Shown here in pieces: positions 12,624-24,200 of a stretch of DNA of 64,000 bases. Under the pieces are notes generated by a model. The model saw only the letters and a program-made list of their open reading frames with translations, was not told the DNA's origin and did no database searches. Every line of letters starts with the position of its first letter. The first letter of the stretch is position 1. The stretch is from Anagrus nilaparvatae (lineage: Eukaryota > Arthropoda > Insecta > Hymenoptera > Mymaridae), in contig JAKSXM010000231.1 of NCBI GenBank assembly GCA_022575985.1, positions 26,884,501 to 26,948,500 on the forward strand, given 5' to 3'. Position numbers and translations under genes: made by a program.

Positions 12624-15600
12624 TTACAAATTTGATTCATAATTTAACAGTTGTTCCGCTATAAGTTTAGTTTTATCGTTATTTAATAATTTTTCAATTC
12701 TTGTACGCATAACATTAGCTAACTTAATATCAGATTTTAAAAATATTGCTGAATGATGTAATGCAATTTTATACGGTATCGGTGATCTTTCTTGTTTTAT
12801 TGTATTTCTAACTAATGCAGTAATATAAGTTTCAATTAAAGAAACATCATTTTCTGTTGGATATAAAAATTCATTTAATGGTATAATTAAATTATCTGAA
12901 TTTAATGTTACATTTTGCAAAATATCAGCATGTTCTGACCATAGTAATTTTCTATAATGTACGTCATGTTTTTGAATTGCAAAAACTAACACTACATTTG
13001 AAAACATAAAATCGTTGTATGAATATGCAGAAAAATGTTCGCATAAAGACACAAATAAATCGTTGAATGAGCCTAATCCAGGAACCGGAGCTGATAATTC
13101 AAATTTTTTATAATTTTTTTTAATTATATTGGAAACTACATTTTCTGCTAAGCAAGCATTTTCTTTAGGAGTTCCTAAAAATGCATCGTTACAAAGATAT
13201 AACAATATTAATCGGCTAAAAATTAAAGACGGTGTTAAATTTTCTATTAATTCAGGCATAATTAATAAAAGCTGTAACATTATTTTTATTTTATTAGTCC
13301 ATGATTCTTCCCAAGAATTTTTATTTTTACAACTTGAATAAGCTTCGATTAAAGGTAAAAATATCCAATCTTTTGGCATCGCTGGCTCGGACCATGAACC
13401 TTTCGGGCTTATGAATGTTTCATACATTGAGAAAGCTAAGCTATTTGGACTTTTTTGCAAATAATTTGAATCTTTTATGTTAAGATTACTTAATGAATTT
13501 ATGATATGATTACAATCCAAGTTGGGCTTAAAACTATACTGTAGAACGTATTTCACATAAGCTATACAATCTCCTGGTAGAACTGAAATCAACTTTGTTG
13601 CGATTTTCCATAAAGTATCGTCGGTTTGAGAATTTAAAATACTTTCAGCTTTTATTAAATTGACTAAAAATAAATATTCTATTCGAGTAAACCAAGATCT
13701 TTCTAAACACCAGTTTTCCGTCGTTAATTTTCTCAAGTATTTTTGAACTTCTGCATTGTTAATTACTGATTTTATTTCAGAAGTATACGAATTTTGTAAG
13801 AAATAATTTATCAGCGTATTTAGAAATATAAAACACGACTCTTGATTCATAATTGGTTGTAATTTTCCTTCATATGTCATTGTATTTAAGCCAGGTAAGG
13901 ATTTTGGATATCTATCAACAGCTTCTTTAAGGCCACTTAATAGGTTTGAGCTTTTACTAAAATTAAAAATTATAATAATTATTTAAATAAAATAAATACA
14001 TTTATAATGATAACAAAATATAAATAACAAACTTTAGTCTTGAAAATAACTTTGATTCTTTTATCCAATTGACTTTTAGAAAACTAATTTCATTCAAAGA
14101 GTTGATAGTTTCAGAAATTAAAATCGTATTATTCCACTAAAAATAAGACGACAATCAAAATTATGAAATTAGTAAACCCTTTTTAAAAATTTTAGTTACT
14201 TACAGTAGGTGCTACATTATTTAGTTGTGAACTCCATTTTGCTAATAAAATTGAAAGTTGCTGTTTCAATGCTTCGTCATATTTACAAACAGCTATTAAT
14301 GCAGCTGCATAATCACATTTTAACGGAGATGCTGAATCCAAATTTAAGTCAGATTCTAATATTCGTAATTGAGACATCAAAGTAAGACGAGCACCAATTA
14401 TACTATCTGTTTCTACTCCAAAATGCAAAAATATCCTCCATAAACGCAAACTTTCTATTTGTAAACGGACTTGTTCAGCTCTAAAAAATATTTAAAAAAA
14501 AACAATAACAATTGATAAATTAATAAAATTATTTAATTAAAATTTTAAATATCTTACCGAGCATCACTACTGACATATGTTAAAAGCGAGTGAATAACTT
14601 TTAAATATTTTAATTTTTCTAATATAGGTTTTCCACCATAAATAGTTAAAATTCTACATAACTTAATAGCTGCAGTCATTGGACATTCAACAGTTTTTTT
14701 ATTATCCACATCATTAACTGCAACAATTAATAAAATTTATTAAATAATAAAAAAATTAAATTTACATTTTTCAAAATAAAAGGTAACCTGGTAAATTCAT
14801 AGATAGAGGAATAAATTTTTTTACTATTATTTCTAGTAAATTTGATGTGCAACCAATATTTAAAGAAGTTTCCAAAGAATGTCTAGCAAGTCTTGTCAAA
14901 ATTTCTAAAGAAGCGGAAATTCCAACTGGAGGGAGTTGCATTTCACTCAATATAAACCTTAAAACATTTTTTTTTTAAATATTATTTTAATTCAAAACGT
15001 ATAAAGAAAAAAAATGGCTTAAATTATCGTAGCCTTACCTTATCCTAAGAATTATATCGGAACGTAAAGCAGTTGCAACACTATCAAATTGTGCTAATTG
15101 ATGATCTTTTAAGCTTTCTGTATCATCAATATCTTCAATTACAGGTTTCAAAGTTGGCTCTTTAAAAGTGTCAACCCAAAAAATCTTGTCTAAGCATATT
15201 TCATCAATTTGATTAAATAAAAACGCCCTTAATGCTTGTAAACTTGCTGTGACTACTCCAATTGATGAATCATCTAATGAAAATCTTAATAAAAGTAAAA
15301 TATTTTTTTGATTTAATGTTGTCAGAAGAGCTGGCTGCAGCGCCTGGTCATACCAGCCATTGTGAGTTTTTTCAAGAATGTTTGTTAATGTTAATAATGC
15401 AGTACATCTTTGCTGTTGATTAGATGATCTACTTAATTGCAATAATTCTTGAAGTGAATAGCCTGGCCTTGCGGGTTCTTCCCCATGATGATGCAATCCT
15501 TGATCAACTGTTACATTTTCATCTGTGTATGGTAATAAAAGACCTGAAAAATAAAATTAATAAAATGAGACCAAGTATTTAACATTTAAATTTGTTAATA

Positions 15601-16836
15601 AAATATGACAAACCATTAAAATCAAAGCGAGCATTGTATGGCTCTTCAGTAGATGGATTGTCAATTTTACTGTTGGTTAAGTCATCCATCCATTTGACCT
15701 TTTCAACTTCTAATGAATCCATGTGCACCCATCCTTTTTCTCCAGCTTCTTTAATTATATCGATAACTGGTTCTGGAATATTTTCTTCATTATTTTCATT
15801 TGTTTCCATTTTAATATCTGTTTCTACTGCAGAATCTTGACTAGCAACTTGTAATGCATTATTTGATTCAATTTCCATTTTAGTGTTTAAAAAAGAAAGA
15901 TTTTTTTCTTCAATTTCCATTGGGATATTTAATGTTGAATTATTTTTGGTTTCAGTTTTATTTTGTAAACTTTTTCTTGCTTTTAAAAATGAAATTATTT
16001 TAGGATCAAGAGTACATTCAAGTTTTCTTTTTTCAGCTAAAATATCTTTTTCACTCATTGTTGATAACTTTTGCAAGTTTTCTTTATGTATTTCATTTCC
16101 CCATGTTCCACTAACTATATTACTACTTTTGGTTTCATCATGACTTTGTATTTTTAAGTTTTTATTTGGGTTATTAGAAATACTTTTCCAGAACATGCTT
16201 GTTGTTCCAGTTTCATTATCATCCAACTATTTAAAATAGAATTAATTACTTATTTAAATTATTTTAAAAATATTAATTTTATTACCTTATTATCAAGAGA
16301 AAAAACTTGTGGAAATCCAGTTTCTGATTCTTTAACGCTTGATATACTTTCTTTAAAATTTTCTACATTAACATTTTTTTCTACAATATTTTTTAATATT
16401 ATATTCGAAGATAATTGTAAATAGTTATTAACTGGATCATTTTTGGTCTCATCCTTAATTTCTTTATCAGTATTATCTTTAACAAAAAAATAAACATGGA
16501 ATTTTTAAAATTTAGTTTTTTATTATTAGTATTAGCTAGTAATTATTTTTCTACTCGTTTTAAAATAAGGTAAATACCTTTACTTAAATTAAATACATTC
16601 CCAGAACATTGATCTGTTGATATTCTTTTTTTTTCAGCTTCTGCTTTTCTTCTTTCAGCAAATTTTGAAATTTTTTGAGTGGGTTTTTGTTGCTCTTGTG
16701 ATTTTTGCGGTCTTAAATTAATAACTTTAGCACATGGAGTTAGTTTTTTATTAATAAACTCTTGTTGTAATTTCAAAATTGTTTCTTCATCATCACCAGG
16801 TTTTGGACGTTTAATTGGTATTATATTATCGCCCAT
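12624..16836 (-). CDS. RPAP1: RNA polymerase II-associated protein 1
   Basis: Nine exons (minus strand, in coding order 16836-16578, 16476-16286, 16226-15614, 15543-15039, 14957-14788, 14717-14558, 14480-14204, 14136-14033, 13956-12624) give 1203 residues with unbroken phase; human RPAP1 has 1393. Landmarks are the N-terminal KRPKPGDDEE motif, the LDPKIISFLKARKS segment, the GWVHMDSLEVEKVKW block, the signature LHHHGEEPARPGYSLQELL at the start of the C-terminal region, LLLRFSLDD, KDWIFLPLIEAY and the VPGLGSFNDLF block near the end. RPAP1 binds RNA polymerase II and helps assemble and import it, and supports Mediator-driven transcription in animals. The long C-terminal part is helical-repeat-like. 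Introns are short (about 50-100 bases), unlike in the neighbouring genes. The start codon was chosen as the first Met of the conserved N terminus. Confidence 0.95.
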
Positions 16837-17508
16837 AATTAACGATTTTTTTAAATTAAAAAAAAAAGCAATTATTCAAAATAAAATAAAAAAAATAGCT
16901 CTAGCAATTAAATCAAATGATTATTAAATAAATTAACTTAAAAAACAAAAACAATTAGCACTAATTTTGGAGTTGTTTTGTTGTTTATTTTTTTTTTCAT
17001 ACACGTTTTTTTGCTAGATACTATTTTAGGGACCCTATGTTCAAAAGCGCCAAAATTTTAAATCAGACGTATAGATATATTATGGATAAATAATAACGAA
17101 AATAGAAACAAAATGGGAACAAATAAAGTGAAAATTTATTACTTAAAATTATAAATACAAAATTTTATTATAATTATAGTTTTTAATTTTATTTTATTTC
17201 TAAAATTTATAAACAAAAAAAATTATTAAAAAATTGCTATTATACATTATAATCTATATCAAAAAAAAAAGTTATAATATTCTGTAACAACATTAAAATT
17301 AAAATTTGATTTATAATTGCACAAACGAGGTATATTATTAAACTTATATGAAAATTTAAATTTATCATGCGTAATTTTATTTTTTTTAATGTCGATTCGT
17401 AGATTTAATCGCCCATTTTTATCATGTATCTCTTTAAATGCAAAGAATTGATTGATCTTGAAGGGCTAATTTTAATAGAATTTATCTTATTTTGAAATTT
17501 TATAATTT
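16837..17508. other. Spacer between the F-box gene 3' end and RPAP1 start
   Basis: This AT-rich interval should contain the RPAP1 promoter and the 3' end of the F-box gene on the same (minus) strand. No recognisable core-promoter motif or coding sequence is evident. Confidence 0.6.
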
Positions 17509-19161
17509 TTAATAAATCAAATGTGAATCAAATTGATTTCGATATAAACTTAAAAAAATATTTTCTCTGTCAATTATTTTTAAGTTTGGCGATAAATTAT
17601 TTATTTCTGTAAAATTAGTTCCATTTTTATTTAAAATGACTATTATTTTATAATTAGATCTTTGAGAAAGAACAATATTTATAATTTTTAAAAACTCATC
17701 TGTTATTTTGAAACAAAAGCTAATATTGAGATATTGAAGATTTATACAATTATTTACAATTTTAAATAAATATTCATTTGTGATATTACTACAACCATAA
17801 CAGTAAAGTGATACTAAATTTGGTATAGTTTCAAACCCTTCACCTGTTATATCTAACCCACCTATCGACAAATGTCTTAATTTTGGTAATTTACATATTT
17901 CTCTTATACCTCTATCTGTAACATTTTCACAACCTTCAATATTAAGATTTGATAATTCTAACAAATGTCTGGTAACAGACGACAAAAACTTATCAGTCAC
18001 AAAAGGACTAAATCCTAGGTCTAAAATTTTCAAATTTTTTAATTGTAAAATATAATCTAAACCATTACAAACATTTTCCAAAATTAAAGATTCTAACTTT
18101 GAAATCTTTGAAATAGTTTCAAAATATTCATCTGTCAATGGTAAGTTCTCAGAAAATCTGAAATCTATTTTGGATAAATTATTTAAATTATTTAACACAG
18201 AAATTAAATAAGAAAACTCAATACAATTGCAATCAATAAGTTTAAAAACTTTTAAGTACTCTTCTTTTAAGTTTAATAAGCATTTTCCTGTTATATTTGC
18301 ATTTTTTAAACTTAGTTTTTCAAGTTTAGAGATAAAAAAAAGTTTACTCAGTTCATTTTCACAAAGAGACATTTTCTTAAAATCTAAACTTAATTCAGAA
18401 ATATTAAAACATGTACTTGAAATTGCTCTTATAAAATCTTTATTTTTTACTGAGGAACCAAAGGAAAGTTTTAATATTTTCAAATTTTTTAAATTTAACA
18501 AGTAATCTTCTAAATTATCAAAATCAATTATTTCATCTAAAACAAGAGAAATTATGTTATCTGTTAAACAACTTTTTAAAATATTATCATTGATAAAAAT
18601 GCTGTGTAAATTAAAAGTTTTTAATTTATTTTTTGAGCATAAAACAACTAATTTATTTTCCAAATCAGAAATGCAAATAGAATCTTTTGACTTGATTTTT
18701 CCTATTTGAGTTAGCTTTAACTCTGAAATTTTATTGCAACAATCAATCATATTTGTAACCTGAACATTAAGGACTTCAATCGGTGCTTTTAAATTAACTT
18801 TCTCTACATTAGGACATTTTCCCAAGCAATTAATAACCAAATTTTCTTCATTATAAAAATTATCATTTTCAAAAGTATAACAATATATTAAATCAACACT
18901 TTTAACGTAATTTCCACATTTCAGTAACACTTTTTGCAGAATATGATCATTGTGTTCTGTTACTGCTTGTTCTGGGCCAAAGATCCAACTTCCCCAAGTT
19001 TCTCTAGACAAATCTAATTTTTTAAAACTAATCCAAGAACTTTTTGCCACATCTTGCCAATGCTTGCATACCCGTTCTATTCTTACTCTGTCAGTTACAG
19101 GAAGAAAACTGAATATATGTTGAAGACTGTCATTGCTAAGAGCATTGATATCTGGCTCCAT
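17509..19161 (-). CDS. F-box and leucine-rich-repeat protein
   Basis: A single uninterrupted frame of 550 residues. An F-box occupies about residues 4-45 (LSNDSLQHIFSFLPVTDRV followed by CKHWQDVA); this motif normally binds Skp1 in SCF ubiquitin ligases. The rest is a series of degenerate leucine-rich repeats (repeated L..L.L..N/C patterns), clearest at about residues 380-500, where cysteine-type repeats read LSNLNIEGCENVTDRGIREI and LQYLNISFCFKITDEFL. The LRR arc would recognise a substrate, which cannot be told from sequence. The repeat type is that of the FBXL family, but I cannot assign a specific orthologue; the central repeats are diverged and Asn/Lys-rich. Lack of introns, unlike most genes here, could mean a retroposed origin. 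It lies head-to-head with RNF25 across about 740 bases. Confidence 0.85.
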   Translation of the reverse strand: MEPDINALSNDSLQHIFSFLPVTDRVRIERVCKHWQDVAKSSWISFKKLDLSRETWGSWIFGPEQAVTEHNDHILQKVLLKCGNYVKSVDLIYCYTFENDNFYNEENLVINCLGKCPNVEKVNLKAPIEVLNVQVTNMIDCCNKISELKLTQIGKIKSKDSICISDLENKLVVLCSKNKLKTFNLHSIFINDNILKSCLTDNIISLVLDEIIDFDNLEDYLLNLKNLKILKLSFGSSVKNKDFIRAISSTCFNISELSLDFKKMSLCENELSKLFFISKLEKLSLKNANITGKCLLNLKEEYLKVFKLIDCNCIEFSYLISVLNNLNNLSKIDFRFSENLPLTDEYFETISKISKLESLILENVCNGLDYILQLKNLKILDLGFSPFVTDKFLSSVTRHLLELSNLNIEGCENVTDRGIREICKLPKLRHLSIGGLDITGEGFETIPNLVSLYCYGCSNITNEYLFKIVNNCINLQYLNISFCFKITDEFLKIINIVLSQRSNYKIIVILNKNGTNFTEINNLSPNLKIIDRENIFLSLYRNQFDSHLIY

Positions 19162-19900
19162 TATCAGCGAAATTTTTAAGTACTTAAAAAAAAAAAAAAT
19201 AATGTTTTATGAAAATAATGAAATAGTTTAAAATATAGAATATGAAATCTATAGAAACATTTTAAGCCCTAAAAATAATTAAAAATAATCAAACAAAATA
19301 GTGAGACAGTTGTACACTACACTATTATTTAGGATAAATTTTGAAATCTAGGGCATTGCACTCGCACTATTTTGTTGTATATTTTTAATTATTTGATAAT
19401 AATTAAGAAAATTTTTTCATATAATATATGTTATAAATAAAATATAAAGAGATATAAATATTAAATACACTATCACCTGTGTGGTTATATATTTTTAATG
19501 TTATGATTTTATAAACAATGGAGCAGACTAAAAAGATAGGCTCAAATTCTGATTGGCAGCACCAATGTAGGATCAAGTAGATCTCTATATGCGTTTCATC
19601 CCGAGAGGTTATCATTTAAAGTGCAAAAAATAGAATATTTTTGCAGTATAAATTAAATTTATTAATATCAAGTTTATTGTTTACCAAACAGAAATCTTTG
19701 ACAACTTGTTCAAGTACGTATGAAGATCAAATAAAAATATGATGTCTAATGTCTAGCATGATAATCTATACAATGGATTTAAGTGAAGAATACAAGAACA
19801 TCTTGTAAATAGTTAATAAATCTTATAGTTAATAAATAGTAAAATAAAATTATAGTTAAAAAACAATCATTCCAAGAAAAATATTTTTTAAATTACAAAT
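19162..19900. promoter_or_regulatory. Shared divergent upstream region of the F-box gene and RNF25
   Basis: Two ubiquitin-ligase-related genes start outward from this 739-base interval, so it must hold both promoters. No TATA box is convincing. An inverted-repeat element occupies 19271-19397. Confidence 0.5.
19271..19397. mobile_element. Small inverted-repeat element in the divergent promoter
   Basis: The left arm (AATAATCAAACAAAATAGTG) and right arm (CACTATTTTGTTGTATATTT) are inverted copies with few mismatches, extending about 33 bases on each side around a 60-base centre. This is the size and structure of a short MITE remnant. Confidence 0.55.
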
Positions 19901-20704
19901 ATGTCATCTGTAATGCTTGATGAAAGGGTTTCTGATGAAATCGAAGCATTAAAAGCTATATTATTTGAAAATGAGTTAAATATAATACAAAATGATGAAT
20001 CTGATTTAATAACACTTGAATTATTATTATTTCCTGCAACTGGAATAGATGAAAATTCAAAATATGTGTGTATTACACTAGTCGCTGATTTAATACTTGG
20101 TTACCCCGATAAATCACCAGTAATAACTTTTAAAAATCCAAGAGGTTTGGATGAAAAAATCGTTAACAAGTTAAAAGAAAACATAGAAGCAAAATGCAAA
20201 CATTTATTAGGTCAACCTATGATGTTTGAGTTGATAGAGCTTGTAAAAGAAGAATTGACAAAATCAAATTTTCCAAGCGGCAATTGTGCTATTTGTTTAT
20301 GTGAATTTCATGATCAAGATCAATTTACTAAAACTGATTGTTATCATTATTTTCATTCATATTGTTTATTGGCTCATATTGTAGCTTCTGAAAAAAATTA
20401 CAAAGAAGAGCAAGAACATTTAAGTTTTTGGCAAAGAGATAAGGAAAATAATTTTAAGGCTTATTGTCCAGTATGTAGAAAAGTTATTGACAAAGATATT
20501 AAAAATTTATCATTAGCACCACCACCAAAAGATTATGATAAAATAAGCGATGATTTTTTAGATGAAAAAATATTAGAAGTACAAAGTAAACTGAATAAAC
20601 TTTTTTTGCATCAACAGCAAAATGGTGGCGTTATTAATCGTAGCAATGATCTTGAGTTTCTTCTTCAAACTGAAATTGATGAATATTACTCAGCTATAAA
20701 TTAA
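19901..20704 (+). CDS. RNF25: E3 ubiquitin ligase RNF25 (RWD + RING)
   Basis: An intronless 267-residue protein. An RWD domain spans about residues 10-120 (EIEALKAILFENEL at its start, NPRGLDEK in the middle, MMFELIELVKEEL at its end). A RING follows with Cys129, Cys132, Cys147, His149, His152, Cys155, Cys189 and Cys192; the long insertion between the zinc-binding halves is typical of RNF25, as is TKTDCYHYFHSYC. The order and spacing match human RNF25 (459 residues), but the insect-type protein ends soon after the RING, with the conserved GGVINRSND segment, and lacks the Pro-rich vertebrate tail. RNF25 is an E3 ligase working with UBE2D/E enzymes, linked in vertebrates to NF-kB signalling and to ubiquitination at stalled ribosomes. 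The start Met lies just before the RWD domain, as in the family. Confidence 0.93.
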   Translation: MSSVMLDERVSDEIEALKAILFENELNIIQNDESDLITLELLLFPATGIDENSKYVCITLVADLILGYPDKSPVITFKNPRGLDEKIVNKLKENIEAKCKHLLGQPMMFELIELVKEELTKSNFPSGNCAICLCEFHDQDQFTKTDCYHYFHSYCLLAHIVASEKNYKEEQEHLSFWQRDKENNFKAYCPVCRKVIDKDIKNLSLAPPPKDYDKISDDFLDEKILEVQSKLNKLFLHQQQNGGVINRSNDLEFLLQTEIDEYYSAIN

Positions 20705-21247
20705 TTATAATTTTTGTGAAATTTATTCTTATAAAATGTAAATATTTTTTGTTGTTTATATTAAAAAAATAATGCAAATTTATAGAATTTTCTATATGTA
20801 TTATATTTATTTGAATGTGCATAAAATATTCTTTTTTTTTTTAACAGAAAAAAACAGGCGTAAAAAATTATTTTATATTTATAAATATTTTTTTATTATT
20901 AACATATTTATAATATTAAATGTAAATACATATTTATGTATATAATATATGTGTGCATTTTAATATTTGTTAAAATTTTATTTTTTTTTTATTTTTAACA
21001 TTAAATAAATATTATGTTCTAAAATCACAGATTTGGTTGCAGTCTCATAAAAAAACAATTTATATATGTATTTAAATGCCTCGTAATAATAATATATTTT
21101 TTTGGCAATAATATAACGTATAATAAAGTGGATTTAAGAGTTGAAGACTTTAATGTATTTAAGAGAGAAATAGAGTAAAAAACTTTTATTATAGAAGTTA
21201 ATATAAGTAGAAGATTTGAAACATTATTATATTAAAAAGATTAAATG
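20705..21247. other. Convergent 3' region between RNF25 and the anoctamin gene
   Basis: This AT-rich interval holds the 3' untranslated regions of two converging genes. Nothing else is recognisable. Confidence 0.65.
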
Positions 21248-24200
21248 CTAAAGTTCAGCGGGTCCTATTTTTGAATTAGCTTGAATCGGTGACATAGGAC
21301 TACCATGTACTTCGAGATCAAACTCAAATGTAGTCATTGAATTTCTTAATACTCTATTCCATCTGTCACGTTTTTTCTTTTCTAATATTATTTTATCTAA
21401 ATCTAAATTTCCTGTTTCCGTTGTTTTTTGACTTGCTCTTAAAGCTTCGTGTTGTATTATTATTTCATTTGTAATGTAGGCTTCTTTACGAATTTGATCT
21501 TTTAACTTTGGACTCATATCAGGTATAAACCAACGTACTAGTATTATTACAATAGAAACAATATTCTAAAAAATAAGGTAAGATTTTAGTTATTTTTTTA
21601 CTCTACCACTTTTAAAATAATTACCTCAAAAACAACAACAAAGGCGAGTCTCGCAGCAAGAACATGCCAGTAAAAAACTGAATATTGATATTTTTTTGGA
21701 GAATCTGGTGGTTCTCTGTAATCAGGATAACGGCAAATATCTTCTTCACGATCAGTTTGATTAAGCGAGGTAAGTTCAGATATATATTCCGTTGAAATCG
21801 TTGTATTAACCATGTTTAATTCAAAATCAGATGTATTAAATTTAGAAAGAGAAAATTCTAAAAAACCATTTAGTGAATAATCTTCAGATACGGTTAATTG
21901 ATATACCAAGCGAGGAATGAAATTCGAAGTAAAGGCAATTATAAAAGCCTAAAATTAAATTAAAATTAATTTATTTTGATAATTACAATTTAATATAAAA
22001 AGACTTACATTAGTTATGACAGAAATTTTCGATATTGAATCTAATATTCTATACCAAACTCCAATATCTCTAACTCTTTGAATAACTGGTCTTCTGTACA
22101 TTGTAATTAATTTTTTTGCATCTAATCGCATTTCTAAAATATTATTTAGTAAAGCAAAAAATGGGGCTAGAGGAAAAGCAGCTACAAAAATTGTTACAAA
22201 ACCATATTGTAAAACTGTTAAAATGAAAAATAATAATTAAAAAACAATTAATTAACATTTTTTGATTAAATTTTTTAAAATTTTAATTTACCCATTTCTA
22301 AATATTCGGGAAACAAACTTCTCGGACCCCATTGTACAAGTTTATAATCTTTAACCCATTGAAGATACATCCTACCTGAATGTTTACTTTTCCTTTCAGA
22401 TTTTTTTAATCCAACATGTACTCTTAATGTATTTAACCATTTATAGAATAAAGGAAATGACATTTCTAAAATTGTATTCATAGCTTGTTTTCCAATCATA
22501 ATAATACTTAATTGAATACACAATTCCATTAAGCATCCACCAGGACCACATTCTTCTTGTCGGTAATTAAAAAGCCTAATATAATTTCCAGGATATCCTA
22601 TAAATTTACCTTTAAAAAATGCTATGTAAAATATGGAAGCATAATAATTGACAAATTCTAATAAATAGATTTTTAAAGTTAAGCTATCGTCAAATTCTGT
22701 TTGAGTTCTTGGTAATTCCAGCTGAAAAAAGACATGTAAATTATTAAGATTTTATTTAGCGGAATTTAATTTGTACAACAAATAAGATAAATCTTATAAA
22801 TTAATAAGTATTAAATTAATCTCTTAATAAATTACCTCAGTTAAATATTCAGCAAGCCAAACATACACCCAATTAAAAATTACGATGCAGCATAAATTGA
22901 TAGTTGCTGCAGTTGCAGTAGTTAATAAGATTGCATAGCTAGTAACCATTGTACTATCAGAAAAACTATAAAGCGCAGTTAGAAGAGACATTCTGTACAA
23001 TACAACTCCCATAACAGCAGCCATTGCAACAGATATCTAAAAAAATTGGTTTATGTGTTAAAATAATAAAATATTGATTATATAATTTTCAGCTTACAAG
23101 AAGTAAAACTACAGAACAGCTAAATATAGCAGCTGGTAATTTGACTTTCCAAAATGGTACCCTTGGTTCAACAGTATTAGTAACAAAATTAATATATTTT
23201 TTCTTAACATGAGCTAATCGAGCTAAATATTGTGGTCTTGGATGTTCTTCTTGAATATCTAAACCAGTTAAATCCCACCTATGAGTAATTTCTGCAGAAT
23301 ACCTTTTCCATAATTCAAGAAATAGCGTAGCCCAAAATGACATAAAAACAGTAAAAAAAACAGTAGATACATTATCAAAAAGATATGTAACTCTAGCATG
23401 AAAACAAGTATGGCCCAAATTCCAAAAGCCACAAAAATGATCACACAATGGACACATTTTAATTAAAACACTTTGTCTACAAACATCCTCACTTGGTTCA
23501 TTAGATTTTAATGTATAACAACTATAAATAAAACATAATAGTCCAACGATACTAGCCGAAACAAGCATGTGAGTATAAAAACCAAGCCATGCAAAATATA
23601 ATGCTATTTTAACACCAAAATATTCTTTTATGTAATCTAATGGCTGATAACGATGTACTTTCTTTAAACTAGCCCATTCTGTGTATAAAAGATATCTCAT
23701 TGAATCCTTTGTTCTTAATGTACCCTGAAAAAAAAATATTTTTACTCATTTTTTTTATAAACAATTTCAATATCTTTCATTTATGAAATATAAAGAGAGG
23801 ACAATTAAACTGGTAATTAGTAATGTTAAAATTGGTACAATTGGTTCTTAGCATAGGCATATTAGTTAACAAAAAAAAAAATAAAAAAAAAAACAATACA
23901 ATAAGTAGGTGAAAAAAAATCAATGAAAACATAAAAATATAATAAGAAAATTTTATTTTTTCTTACAAAAAAGTTTAATATTGCCTCTTTTATTATATAG
24001 TACTATGTATTTTCAAAAAATGAATATGATAATCACATATACCTCATATAATATATAAAGGAAAAAAACAGTTAAAATAAAAATTATGAAGGGTAAATAT
24101 ATAATAAAATATAATTTATGTGAGATCTTTTTAGTAAATTTGGGATATAAAAAAATGCTTAATATCTACCAAAATAATGGTAGTCTAGGTCTATATATTA

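Noticed and set aside
15592..16143. Plus-strand frames opposite RPAP1
   Set aside because: They are antisense to RPAP1 exon 3 and have no recognisable domain.
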